Origin: Candidatus Endomicrobium neocapritermitis
GTDB lineage: Bacteria > Elusimicrobiota > Endomicrobiia > Endomicrobiales > Endomicrobiaceae
Length of the DNA: 37,084 nucleotides
Assembly: GCA_009778325.1 (NCBI GenBank)
Contig: WRJZ01000027.1
Coordinates: 1 to 37,084 of the forward strand
Reading direction: 5' to 3'
A program made the translations under genes and the position numbers. How positions within the stretch are numbered: the stretch's first letter is position 1; the number at the start of each line of letters is the position of its first letter. The notes beneath the pieces were generated by a model. It worked only from the letters and a program-made list of their open reading frames with translations. It did no database searches and had not been told where the DNA came from. Positions 17,184 through 24,887 of this stretch are shown in pieces.

Positions 17184-17287
17184 AAATAATAAATAAAATA
17201 TTCGCTAAAATCAAAAAAAACTGGCATCTCAAGCTTTTGGCATTAGGGCTTGCGGTTGCCGTCTGGTTTTACGCGATTTGCAGGTAA
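17180..17287 (+). pseudogene. cdaR: Remnant of cdaR (YbbR-domain regulator), N-terminal anchor only
   Basis: This 35-codon reading frame starts with ATG at 17180, overlapping the cdaA stop, and ends with TAA at 17285-17287. Its sequence includes KKNWHLKLLALGLAVAVWFY, a close fit to the start of YbbR/CdaR proteins: a charged patch, N-W-x-x-K-(L/I)-L-(A/S)-L, then a membrane helix ending in W-F/L-Y. All YbbR domains that should follow are missing; glmM begins four bases later and leaves no room. It could be a decayed gene, or a retained small membrane protein that also carries the glmM ribosome binding site (AGGTAAAAAA). The frame itself has no internal stop. Confidence 0.75.
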
Positions 17288-17291
17288 AAAA

Positions 17292-18671
17292 ATGAAATTA
17301 TTCGGAACTGACGGCATCAGAGGAGATTCGTCTAAATTTCCGTTTGATAACGATACGCTTTTTGTTATCGGCAAATCAATCGCGGAAATTTTAGGTGGAC
17401 AAAAGCGTATACTTATTATCCGCGATACGCGAGAATCCGGCAGGCGGATTCAGACCGCTCTTGCAAAAGGCATTGTAAGCGCCGGCTCAAAAGTTATTTT
17501 CGGCGGAGTGCTGCCCACTCCGGCAGCTTCGTTTTTATTAAAAAACGGCAAATATTCCGCGGGCATTGTTATTTCGGCCTCTCATAATCCTTATCAGGAC
17601 AACGGTATAAAAATTTTCAATTCAAAAGGAGCAAAGCTTACGGATGCCGTTGAAAATAAAATAGAGAAGAAAATTTTATCGTCATTGCAGATTCCGAATG
17701 ATAGACAACAAGTTCAACATGGCAAATCTGTTTCCTTAAACGTAAAAGAAGACGCTTCTCTTATGAAAAAATATGAACGGTTTGTTATAAAAAATTTCGG
17801 CAAAGGTTCTCTGAAAGGCAAAACAATAGTCAGCGACTGCGCTAACGGGGCTGTCTGCGAAAGCGCCGTGAATGTTTTAAGAAAGCTTGGCGCAACAGTG
17901 AAAGTTTTGAACGTTAAACCCGACGGAAAAAATATAAACCTGAGTTGCGGAGCTCTTCATCCCGAATTCGCGGCGGAAATGGTAAAGCAAAGCAAAGCTT
18001 TTTGCGGTTTTTGTTTTGACGGCGACGCGGACAGGCTTATATGCATAGATGAAAACGGAGATATTAAAGACGGCGATTTTTTTCTCGGTTCTATGGCTAA
18101 ATTCCTCAAAAGCAAAAAAAAGCTTAAAAATAACGTTTTAGTCACTACGGTAATGGCAAATATCGGTCTTATAAAAGCAATGAAAGAAGCGAAGATTAAA
18201 GTCATAACCTCCAAAGTCGGCGACAGGTACGTTCTTGAAGATATGAAGAAATATAAATCTTCTTTAGGCGGCGAACAGTCGGGGCATTTTATTTTCAGGG
18301 ATATTCTCGGTACCGGCGACGGACTTTTGAGTGCGGTTAAGCTGCTTGCAGCTTTAAATTCGGAAGGCAAAACAATGTCGCAGATGTTTTCGGGAATTGA
18401 AAAATTTCCCCAGGTGCTGGTTAATAAAACGGTGGAAAATAAAATTCCTTTTGAAAATCTGCCAAAGAGCTCGGATCTTATAAAGAAATATGAAAAAGAG
18501 CTTGGTTCAAACGGGAGAATACTTGTAAGATATTCAGGCACAGAAAATCTTTTAAGAGTGATGGTTGAAGGACAAAATATACAATCCGTAAAAAAAATGG
18601 CAAATGAAATAATTTCGTGCGCGGAGAAAGAGATTGCGGATCAAGTCCGCAATGACGATAACAGAGGATAA
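17292..18671 (+). CDS. glmM: Phosphoglucosamine mutase
   Basis: The protein has 459 residues from the ATG at 17292. The frame is open 14 codons further up, but that overlaps the cdaR remnant, and MKLFGTDGIRG is the standard family start. The phosphoserine loop SASHNPYQDNGIK, the metal loop DGDADR, GGEQSGHFIF and the C-terminal phosphate-binding RYSGTENLLRVMVEG are all intact. It converts glucosamine-6-P to glucosamine-1-P for peptidoglycan and LPS precursors. In Firmicutes CdaA/CdaR bind GlmM and regulate c-di-AMP synthesis. The last residues (IADQVRNDDNRG) are encoded by a palindromic repeat, an odd C-terminal extension. pdxJ starts directly after the stop. Confidence 0.97.
   Translation: MKLFGTDGIRGDSSKFPFDNDTLFVIGKSIAEILGGQKRILIIRDTRESGRRIQTALAKGIVSAGSKVIFGGVLPTPAASFLLKNGKYSAGIVISASHNPYQDNGIKIFNSKGAKLTDAVENKIEKKILSSLQIPNDRQQVQHGKSVSLNVKEDASLMKKYERFVIKNFGKGSLKGKTIVSDCANGAVCESAVNVLRKLGATVKVLNVKPDGKNINLSCGALHPEFAAEMVKQSKAFCGFCFDGDADRLICIDENGDIKDGDFFLGSMAKFLKSKKKLKNNVLVTTVMANIGLIKAMKEAKIKVITSKVGDRYVLEDMKKYKSSLGGEQSGHFIFRDILGTGDGLLSAVKLLAALNSEGKTMSQMFSGIEKFPQVLVNKTVENKIPFENLPKSSDLIKKYEKELGSNGRILVRYSGTENLLRVMVEGQNIQSVKKMANEIISCAEKEIADQVRNDDNRG
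18633..18652. repeat. Palindromic repeat within the 3' end of glmM
   Basis: ATTGCGGA (18633-18640) and TCCGCAAT (18645-18652) form an 8-bp stem with a TCAAG loop minus one base, followed by GACG. From memory the string ATTGCGGA-TCAAG-TCCGCAATGAC matches a palindromic repeat common between genes in several bacterial phyla. Here it is read in frame as IADQVRND. Confidence 0.6.
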
Positions 18672-19418
18672 ATGATTAAACTTGGCGTAAATATAGACCA
18701 CATTGCCACGATAAGGCAGGCGAGGAAAGAAGATTTTCCTAGCGTTACGGAAGCGGCGGCTTTATGCGAAAAAGCCGGGGCTGACAGCATAACGGTGCAT
18801 CTGCGCGAAGACAGAAGGCACATACAGGATAAAGACGTTTATGGCTTGAGAGAATCTTTAAGGACAAAACTTAATCTTGAAATGGCGGCAAGCGAAGAGA
18901 TAGTGAAAATAGCTTTGGACGTTAAACCGGATTATGTCTGCCTTGTTCCGGAAAAAAGGCAGGAAGTTACGACTGAAGGCGGAGTTGATGTAGCCGGGCA
19001 GAAGGCTAAGCTTTCGGATATTGTCGACAGGCTTAAAAAATCCGGAATAATCGTAAGCATGTTTATAGACGCCGACATTGAGCAGGTAAATGCGAGTTCT
19101 GAAATAAATGCCGACTGCATAGAGATTCATACCGGAAAATATGCCGAATATTTTAAAAAATTCGGCGCGGATCCAAATGAATTCCAATCCGAGATTAAAA
19201 GAATTTCAGACGCGTCCGCGCATGCGGTGTCAAAAGGCCTTATTTTGAATGCCGGACACGGATTGGATTATAAAAATTTGGAGGGAATTTGTAAGATTGC
19301 TTCAATGAATGAGTTTAATATCGGGTTTGCTATAGTTGCGGAATCTGTTTTTACGGGTCTTGAAAAAGCCGTAACGGATATGAAAAAATTAATAAAAAAG
19401 TATACCGGAGATATGTAG
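18672..19418 (+). CDS. pdxJ: Pyridoxine 5'-phosphate synthase
   Basis: The protein has 248 residues. PdxJ joins 1-deoxyxylulose 5-phosphate with 3-amino-2-oxopropyl phosphate to make pyridoxine phosphate. The start KLGVNIDHIATIRQAR is diagnostic; ITVHLREDRRHIQD, VCLVPEKRQEVTTEGG, IEIHTGKYAEYF and LNAGHGLDYKN are all family blocks carrying active-site Glu, His and Arg residues. The ATG abuts the glmM stop with AGAGG just upstream. It implies the DXP-dependent route to vitamin B6 in this organism. Confidence 0.97.
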   Translation: MIKLGVNIDHIATIRQARKEDFPSVTEAAALCEKAGADSITVHLREDRRHIQDKDVYGLRESLRTKLNLEMAASEEIVKIALDVKPDYVCLVPEKRQEVTTEGGVDVAGQKAKLSDIVDRLKKSGIIVSMFIDADIEQVNASSEINADCIEIHTGKYAEYFKKFGADPNEFQSEIKRISDASAHAVSKGLILNAGHGLDYKNLEGICKIASMNEFNIGFAIVAESVFTGLEKAVTDMKKLIKKYTGDM

Positions 19419-19477
19419 ACGATGAATATGCCGTTTCAAAATAAAAAAACATCTATAGTATTATAAGGATATAAAGC

Positions 19478-20209
19478 ATGGAACGGATTATATGCAAAAA
19501 TTATGACGAAGTGTCGCTTTTGGGAGCAAACATTTTCGCAAAACAAATAAAACAAAACCCAAAAAGCATTCTTGGGCTTGCTACCGGCTCAACGCCCGTA
19601 GGGATGTATAAAAAATTGGCAGAGATGTACAATAAAAACGGACTTGATTTTTCAGAAATCAGAACATTCAATCTGGATGAATATTATCCGATAAAGAAGG
19701 ATGACGAACAGAGTTATAATTTTTTTATGCGGGATAATTTATTTTCGCATATCAACATCAAACCCGAAAACGTGCATTTGCCAAACGGAGAAAGCGCTGA
19801 CCCGAAGGAAGAGTGTGCCGCTTATGAACAAATGCTGACGGATGCCGGAGGCGTAGATATACAGCTGCTGGGGGTCGGCGTTAACGGTCATCTTGGTTTC
19901 AATGAACCGGAAGATGAGCTTAAACTTGCAACCCATCTGACCAATCTTACTCCGAGTACTATTGAAGCTAATTCGCGTTTCTTTAAAAACATTGAAGATG
20001 TGCCGACCATGGCGCTTACCATGGGAATGGGGACGATCATGAAAGCAAAATCGATTCTTTTGCTGATTACCGGCGAAAATAAAGCTCCGGTCGCTAAAAA
20101 GCTTTTTTCAGGAGTTATCACAACAAGCCTTCCGGCCAGCTTTTTACATCTTCATCCTAATGCTACAGTGCTTTTGGACGAAGCTGCCGCAAGCTTATTG
20201 ACTGATTAA
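19478..20209 (+). CDS. nagB: Glucosamine-6-phosphate deaminase
   Basis: The protein has 243 residues, the length of the short, non-allosteric NagB of Bacillus rather than the 266-residue E. coli form. It turns glucosamine-6-P into fructose-6-P and ammonia. Family blocks are LGLATGSTPVGMYKKL, TFNLDEYYP, GVGVNGHLGFNEP (catalytic Asp/His/Glu region), and TMGMGTIMKAK. AAGGA precedes the ATG by eight bases. It acts opposite to GlmS in the amino-sugar pool that feeds GlmM, encoded two genes upstream. The 59-base gap after pdxJ holds no obvious terminator, so it may share the transcript. Confidence 0.96.
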   Translation: MERIICKNYDEVSLLGANIFAKQIKQNPKSILGLATGSTPVGMYKKLAEMYNKNGLDFSEIRTFNLDEYYPIKKDDEQSYNFFMRDNLFSHINIKPENVHLPNGESADPKEECAAYEQMLTDAGGVDIQLLGVGVNGHLGFNEPEDELKLATHLTNLTPSTIEANSRFFKNIEDVPTMALTMGMGTIMKAKSILLLITGENKAPVAKKLFSGVITTSLPASFLHLHPNATVLLDEAAASLLTD

Positions 20210-20286
20210 AACCGAAACCTATTAATAAGTTTTCGCAAAGCGAAAACACAATAATTATTAATTTTAAATTATTATTTGTTAATTGT
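20210..20286. repeat. Truncated inverted-repeat element E
   Basis: This copy is in reverse orientation to A, B and D. It retains ACCGAAACC (one side of a broken hairpin), the linker CTATTAATAAG, the complete hairpin TTTTCGC-AAA-GCGAAAA and an AT-rich arm ending GTTAATTG. The arm that should lie on the left is missing; the element begins directly after the nagB stop. Confidence 0.7.
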
Positions 20287-20299
20287 ACTTTGGGGTTTT

Positions 20300-20635
20300 A
20301 TGAACATAGGCATAGATATTGAAGAGGTAAAAAGATTTGAAAAGTACGTTAAAGATAAAGATTATCTTGAGCGTGTTTTTGCCGAAGAAGAAATTTCTTA
20401 CTGTATGCCGAAAAAAAATCCGGCGCAGCATTTAACCGCGCGGTTTGCCGCAAAAGAGGCTGTGTGGAAAGCTTTAAGCGCAAAAAACAAAAAGCTTATT
20501 ATTACGGATATTTCAATAAAAAACACTCAGTCGGGAAAACCTGAAGTTTATATAAAAAATAAAAGGTATAAAAAAATAGACGTTTCATTATCTCATACGG
20601 ATAAGTATGTTGTTGCCGTTGCCATGGCTTTTTAA
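20300..20635 (+). CDS. acpS: Holo-[acyl-carrier-protein] synthase
   Basis: The protein has 111 residues from the ATG at 20300 with GGGG just upstream; an upstream in-frame codon at 20276 lies in element E and is unlikely. AcpS transfers 4'-phosphopantetheine from CoA to ACP. Family blocks are GIDIEEVKRFEKY (metal-binding Asp), FAEEEISYC, LTARFAAKEAVWKAL (F-A-x-K-E-A) and VSLSHTDKYVVAVAM. It is followed closely by nnrD, as in many bacteria. Its TAA stop is joined to the start of inverted-repeat element F (TAACGGCAATT). Confidence 0.96.
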   Translation: MNIGIDIEEVKRFEKYVKDKDYLERVFAEEEISYCMPKKNPAQHLTARFAAKEAVWKALSAKNKKLIITDISIKNTQSGKPEVYIKNKRYKKIDVSLSHTDKYVVAVAMAF

Positions 20636-20710
20636 CGGCAATTACAAATTACTAATTACGAATTACGAATCAATGGCGACGGCAAAGGCAATTGCGAATA
20701 ATGACGCAGA
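20633..20710. repeat. Partial inverted-repeat element F (7-mer arm)
   Basis: The left edge TAACGGCAATTAC and four tandem 7-mers AATTAC(A/T/G) are present, then GGCGACGGCAAAGGCAATTGCG. The right arm is almost absent, so the element is truncated. Its arm is near-identical to that of element K (31396-31510). Confidence 0.7.
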
Positions 20711-20738
20711 GTGAATGAAATTTTTAGAGGGGTTTTTC

Positions 20739-21599
20739 ATGGACAATCAACAAGATATCAAAAATTTTATTTCCAAGCTTAAAAGAAAACCGGAAAGCCA
20801 TAAATATGATTACGGTCATGTTTTGGTTATAGCCGGTTCAAAAAATATGCCGGGAGCGGGCGTGTTGTGCTGTAATGCCGCGATGCGCTCCGGCGCGGGG
20901 CTTGTGACTTATGCCGTAAAAGAGAATTTTTTTGCTAATGCCTGTTCAATGTCGCGGCCGGAAACAATGTTTTTTGTATATGAAAGCGCTTCGAATATCA
21001 TTGAGTTTATCAAAAAAAGAAAAGTTTCTGCTGTCATTATAGGCCCAGGGCTGGCTGTCGAAAGTTCGCTGAGAAGATTTATAGAGAAAATTATTTTTTC
21101 CGTTGACATTCCGGTCATTTTAGACGCTTCCGGACTTGCGGTTTTTAATGAAAAATTAAAAAATCTGAAAAACGCGAAAGCCAAACTAATATTGACTCCG
21201 CATATGGGCGAGTTTGCGAATTTAATAAATAAGAGCGCCGACGAAATTGAAAAAAACAGAAATCATATATTAGACAGATTTACAGAAGATAATTCGTTTA
21301 TATGCGTTTTGAAAGGACACAATACGATTGTTTCCGATGGAAACGACGTATATGTAAATAATACCGGTACTCCCGCGATGGCAAAAGCCGGCAGCGGAGA
21401 TGTTTTAAGCGGAGTTATCGCGGCATTTTCATGCGTAAACGAAAATTTATTTGAAGCCGCGAAGTATGCCGTTTATTTTCACGGTTTAGCCGGCGAGATG
21501 GCCGAAAAAGAAAAAGGCAGCGGCGGAGTAACGGCAAGCGACATCGCAGAAAATATATGTTACGCGGTCAAAGAGATAACAAGTCAGCCGGGGGAGTAA
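20739..21599 (+). CDS. nnrD: ADP-dependent NAD(P)H-hydrate dehydratase
   Basis: The protein has 286 residues from the ATG at 20739, where AGAGGGG is six bases upstream; an ATG eight codons earlier has no such site. NnrD repairs hydrated NAD(P)H. This is the kinase-fold dehydratase domain only, without the NnrE epimerase domain found in fused proteins. Family blocks are YGHVLVIAGSKNMPGAG, AMRSGAGLVTYA, VIIGPGLA, ILDASGLAVF, LTPHMGEF and the catalytic TPAMAKAGSGDVLSG. acpS-nnrD adjacency is common. Confidence 0.94.
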   Translation: MDNQQDIKNFISKLKRKPESHKYDYGHVLVIAGSKNMPGAGVLCCNAAMRSGAGLVTYAVKENFFANACSMSRPETMFFVYESASNIIEFIKKRKVSAVIIGPGLAVESSLRRFIEKIIFSVDIPVILDASGLAVFNEKLKNLKNAKAKLILTPHMGEFANLINKSADEIEKNRNHILDRFTEDNSFICVLKGHNTIVSDGNDVYVNNTGTPAMAKAGSGDVLSGVIAAFSCVNENLFEAAKYAVYFHGLAGEMAEKEKGSGGVTASDIAENICYAVKEITSQPGE

Positions 21600-22751
21600 A
21601 TGACTATAGAAAATGAAATAATCCAAATCAGAAGGCACATACATAAATATCCTGAAACCGGCGGGAACGAATATAATACTGCGAAATTTATAGAGTCAAA
21701 ATTAAAAGAGTTTAAAATTCCTTATAAGCGTGTAGGTAAAACCGGAGTAGTCGGAATTATTAAGGGAGCAAAACCAGGTAAGACCGTTGCTTTGAGAGCG
21801 GATATGGACGCTTTACCTGTTCAGGAAGATAATACTATAGAATATAAATCAAAAAATTCAGGCGTTATGCACGCTTGCGGGCATGACGCTCATGTCGCGG
21901 TAATGCTTGGTGCGGCAAAGTTTTTGTCAAAAAAGAAAGATAATCTGGCAGGCAATGTTAAGTTTTTATTTCAGCCCAGCGAAGAAACCTCCGACGGAGC
22001 TGAAAGTCTTATAAAAGGCGGAGCATTAAAAAATCCCGAGGTTGATATGATTCTCGGCGCGCATGTGTGCCCGTGGATAAAGTCAGGAAAAATCGGCATT
22101 AAATACGGCGAAATGATGGCGGCTGTGGACAAGCTCAAAATATCATTCGAAGGCGAGATAGCTCACGGCGCATATCCGCATCTGGGAAAAGACGCTCTTG
22201 CGGCAGCAGCGATTTTTATAAATTCGGCGCAGTATGTTATTTCCAGAGAAAGCGACCCCGCCGATCCGGTTGTTATAACTTTCGGGAAAATAAAAGGCGG
22301 CGACGGATACAATATAATATGCGAAAATATTGAAATCGAAGGCACTGTAAGAACGCTCAGCAATAAAACGAGAAAGATTGTCAAAGAAAGTATTATCAGG
22401 AAACTTAAAGCCGTTGAGATTGCCTGCGGAGTGAAATATAAACTCAGCTATAAGGCTGTCGGAAGTCCTCTTATAAATACAAAAGAAATTACTAAATTCT
22501 GTCACAATACCGCAAAAGAGTTTTACGGGAAAGCGGATATTGTTATACTTGAAAAACCTTCAATGGGCGGAGAGGATTTTGCCGAATACCTGCATAAAGT
22601 GCCCGGTAATTTTATATATGTAGGCACATCGAAAAATAAAGCCACTTCATATCCGTGGCATCACAGCAATTTTAATATAGACGAAAACGCTCTTCCTAAA
22701 GCCGCAAAGTATATTGAGTATACGGTTGAAAAATTCTTAAACGGCAATTAA
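21600..22751 (+). CDS. M20 family amidohydrolase/peptidase
   Basis: The protein has 383 residues of the M20D type, which includes N-acyl-amino-acid amidohydrolases, IAA-amino-acid hydrolases and N-acetyl-diaminopimelate deacetylase-like enzymes. Metal-binding residues are visible in ADMDALPVQE, MHACGHDAHVAVML, FQPSEET and the late GGEDFAEY; the dimerisation domain lies at about 180-290. The substrate cannot be fixed from sequence. GGGGGAG lies immediately before the ATG, which directly follows the nnrD stop. The last codons, Asn-Gly-Asn-stop, are AACGGCAATTAA, the same string that begins element G, so the element forms the gene's 3' end. Confidence 0.92.
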   Translation: MTIENEIIQIRRHIHKYPETGGNEYNTAKFIESKLKEFKIPYKRVGKTGVVGIIKGAKPGKTVALRADMDALPVQEDNTIEYKSKNSGVMHACGHDAHVAVMLGAAKFLSKKKDNLAGNVKFLFQPSEETSDGAESLIKGGALKNPEVDMILGAHVCPWIKSGKIGIKYGEMMAAVDKLKISFEGEIAHGAYPHLGKDALAAAAIFINSAQYVISRESDPADPVVITFGKIKGGDGYNIICENIEIEGTVRTLSNKTRKIVKESIIRKLKAVEIACGVKYKLSYKAVGSPLINTKEITKFCHNTAKEFYGKADIVILEKPSMGGEDFAEYLHKVPGNFIYVGTSKNKATSYPWHHSNFNIDENALPKAAKYIEYTVEKFLNGN

Positions 22752-22859
22752 CAATTAATAAATAATAATGAACAATGTCGGAGTTTCGCAAAGCGAAACC
22801 TGTTAGTAAGTTTTCGCTTTGCGAAAACACAATAATTTTAAATTATTAATTGCCGTTTA
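22741..22859. repeat. Intergenic inverted-repeat element G between two convergent stop codons
   Basis: The left edge AACGGCAATTAA and the right edge TTAATTGCCGTTTA mirror each other, and both contain the stop codons of the flanking genes. Arms are AT-rich. The core, reversed relative to A, has TTTCGC-AAA-GCGAAA, linker CTGTTAGTAAG and TTTTCGC-TTT-GCGAAAA. It may act as a bidirectional 3' structure for both genes. Confidence 0.85.
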
Positions 22860-23684
22860 TTTGCTTTTGTCGTTCGGAAGTGCCATAATCACGTTTTGTC
22901 CGTCGCCCATCATATAAGCAGGAAGCCTGCCGTCCCACTTTTCAATCCATTTAAGTCCTATGATCTCTTTATTTACCGATTGTTTTAAAAGCTCTTGTTT
23001 TTTAGCTTCGGCTTCGGCAAGAAGTATCTGTCTCTTTTTTTCTTCTTCAGCCTGCATTCTCTGATATTCCGCTTTTTTGACTTTCTGTTCTTCTATCTGT
23101 TTTTCTTCGACAACTCTGTTAAACTCGTGTGAAAAATCTATATTTGTTATATTCACATTTTCAATTATTATATTGTACGGCGCAAGCTTTTGCGATAATC
23201 TTTCTTCTATTGCGGCTCTGAGATTTTCACGCTCAACAACAACCATTTCAACAGGCAGCTTTGAAATTGCCGCTTTTGCCGCTTCCTGAACAGCCGGTTC
23301 CACTACTTTCCAAAGATAATCGCTTCCGATATTTGTGTGGATATCGTTTACTTTGCTGTAATCCGGCCTGAAGTTTACAACTATTATCGCGTGCACGGAC
23401 TGCAAATCTTTTGACGCGGAGGTTGCTTTAAATTCCTGCCTCTGCGTTTTTACGTCATAATTAACTACTTTATGCATAACCGGAACTTTCAAATAAGTTC
23501 CTGCAGCAAAAGATTTTGTTTCTCCGGAGAAAATGTTTATGCGTACGCCTACATAGCCTACAGGCACCTGAAAGAAACTTGCCCACACCGCTCCGAAAAT
23601 CAGCAGCAAGACAGCCGCTATAACAACAATTTTAATAATTGCCTTTGTTTCATTATTCGGAAAATCAAATTTGTAAACATTCAT
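22857..23684 (-). CDS. SPFH/prohibitin-family membrane protein
   Basis: The protein has 275 residues. One membrane helix (about 17-38) anchors an SPFH domain (about 40-200) with the prohibitin-like blocks VGYVGVRIN, TYLKVPVMHKVVNYDVKTQRQEF and INITNIDFSHEFNRVVEEKQ. A coiled coil rich in Glu, Lys and Gln (195-240) follows. The tail LPAYMMGDGQNVIMALP is typical of bacterial prohibitin homologues. Such proteins form membrane rings, often around FtsH-type proteases; an FtsH is encoded at 12538 but the link is only general knowledge. AAAGGAG lies seven bases before the ATG. TATAAT at 23715-23720 (minus strand) is a likely -10 box, next to element H. Confidence 0.88.
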   Translation of the reverse strand: MNVYKFDFPNNETKAIIKIVVIAAVLLLIFGAVWASFFQVPVGYVGVRINIFSGETKSFAAGTYLKVPVMHKVVNYDVKTQRQEFKATSASKDLQSVHAIIVVNFRPDYSKVNDIHTNIGSDYLWKVVEPAVQEAAKAAISKLPVEMVVVERENLRAAIEERLSQKLAPYNIIIENVNITNIDFSHEFNRVVEEKQIEEQKVKKAEYQRMQAEEEKKRQILLAEAEAKKQELLKQSVNKEIIGLKWIEKWDGRLPAYMMGDGQNVIMALPNDKSK

Positions 23685-23738
23685 TGGCAGTCTCCTTTAA
23701 ATAAAATTTTGATTATTATATCAAATTCAGTGCGAAAA

Positions 23739-23853
23739 ACGGCAGATGCAAAGATGCGGGGATGCAGAGAAGCAGGACAAAGACTTTTTCCCCATATGCC
23801 GCTACGCCGTTGCTCCGCCTCTCCGCATCCCTGCCTCTTTGCATCTTGCTGTT
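23739..23853. repeat. Intergenic inverted-repeat element H (8-mer arms)
   Basis: Left arm AACGGCAGATGCAAAGATGC (23739 onward) and right arm (to 23853) match over about 38 positions. The differences are nearly all A/G transitions, plus one-base shifts; units are of GATGCAGA type. The centre reads GACAAAGAC...GCCGTTG. It lies between divergent SPFH and thiL, with the promoters of each gene immediately outside its ends. Confidence 0.85.
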
Positions 23854-23857
23854 GAAA

Positions 23858-23886
23858 TTGAGCTTTGAATATAAAAGTGATATAAT
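23858..23886 (+). promoter_or_regulatory. Promoter for the thiL operon
   Basis: TTGAGC (23858-23863) and TATAAT (23881-23886) are spaced by 17 bases. The expected start site lies only about five bases before the ATG at 23898, so the transcript may be nearly leaderless; no Shine-Dalgarno site is visible. Confidence 0.5.
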
Positions 23887-23897
23887 TCTCTTAAATT

Positions 23898-24887
23898 ATG
23901 AAGAATACAAATATGGCTTCGCTCGGCGAATTCGGGCTGATAGAAATTATAAAAAAGCAATTTTCTGGAACTGGCAAAAGCAAAAATATTGTCGCCGGTT
24001 TTGGAGATGATTGTTTTTGTTTTAAACCAGGTAAATCCGATATATGCGTTACAAAAGACATGCTTGTGGAAGATGTGCATTTTAAAAAGACGCTGATAGG
24101 TCCTTTTGATTTGGGATGTAAAGCCGTTGAGATTAATGTCAGCGATATAGCGTCTATGGGAGACGCGAAGCCGAAATATATTTTTATAGGCTTGGGCTGT
24201 CCCGCCGGAACATCCGCTGATTTTATAAAAAAACTTTATAGCGGAATGAAGAAGACATGCGATAAATACGGGGTAATTATCGCCGGAGGAGATACGGTTA
24301 AGGCGGGTAAACTTATAATTTCTGTTACCGTGATTGGCGAATGCGGAAAGAACATAGTTAAAAGAAGCGGCGCGAAAAACGGGGATTTTATTGGCGTTAC
24401 AAATACTTTCGGCGATTCTGCCGCAGGGCTTGCGCTTCTTACAAAATTCGGTGCAAAGCATAAATTTAATAAAGATCAAAAATTTCTGATTTCCAGGCAT
24501 AATATTCCCAAAGCGCGTTTGGCAGAGGCAAATAAAATTGCCGAATATATAACTTCAATGACTGACGCTTCCGACGGGCTTTATATATCCGTTGATTTGA
24601 TTGCAAAAGCAAGCGGTAAAGGCGCTAATATTTATATAGAGAGAATTCCGCTGTCACGGCAGTTAAAGAAAATTGAGCCCGATTTTTTTAAACAGACGAA
24701 GTCTGCTCTGTACGGAGGGGAAGATTTTGAGCTTGTTTTTACCGTGCCTGCCTCGAAAGCGCGTATTGTAAAACAGCTTGTGCCGGCTGTTTCATATATA
24801 GGAATCATAAACAATACAAAAAAGGTAAGATATTTTTATAATGGAAAAGAAGAGAAAACAAAATACTCGGGATTTAAACATTTCTAA
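23898..24887 (+). CDS. thiL: Thiamine-monophosphate kinase
   Basis: The protein has 329 residues. ThiL phosphorylates thiamine monophosphate to the active diphosphate. Typical blocks are LGEFGLIEII at the start, GFGDDCFCF (G-D-D), TKDMLVEDVHF, KAVEINVSDIASMGDAKP, GGDTVKAGKLIISVT and a late MTDASDGL and LYGGEDFEL. The second Met at residue 6 is an alternative start since most homologues begin close to GEFGLI. Its 3' end overlaps tsaE by 47 bases. Co-location with tsaE/tsaB is a common arrangement in bacteria. Confidence 0.95.
   Translation: MKNTNMASLGEFGLIEIIKKQFSGTGKSKNIVAGFGDDCFCFKPGKSDICVTKDMLVEDVHFKKTLIGPFDLGCKAVEINVSDIASMGDAKPKYIFIGLGCPAGTSADFIKKLYSGMKKTCDKYGVIIAGGDTVKAGKLIISVTVIGECGKNIVKRSGAKNGDFIGVTNTFGDSAAGLALLTKFGAKHKFNKDQKFLISRHNIPKARLAEANKIAEYITSMTDASDGLYISVDLIAKASGKGANIYIERIPLSRQLKKIEPDFFKQTKSALYGGEDFELVFTVPASKARIVKQLVPAVSYIGIINNTKKVRYFYNGKEEKTKYSGFKHF

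Noticed and set aside
17250-17291. Longer glmM start at 17250
   Set aside because: The extra 14 residues overlap the cdaR remnant, and MKLFGTDGIRG at 17292 is the conserved start with AGGTAAAAAA before it.
17180-17291. Frameshifted full-length cdaR
   Set aside because: glmM begins four bases after the stub's stop, and the glmM reading frame shows no YbbR sequence in any other frame. The domains are absent, not frameshifted.
23802-24500. 232-codon minus-strand frame opposite thiL
   Set aside because: It runs through thiL and into element H, has no ribosome binding site, and the ThiL motifs on the plus strand are complete.
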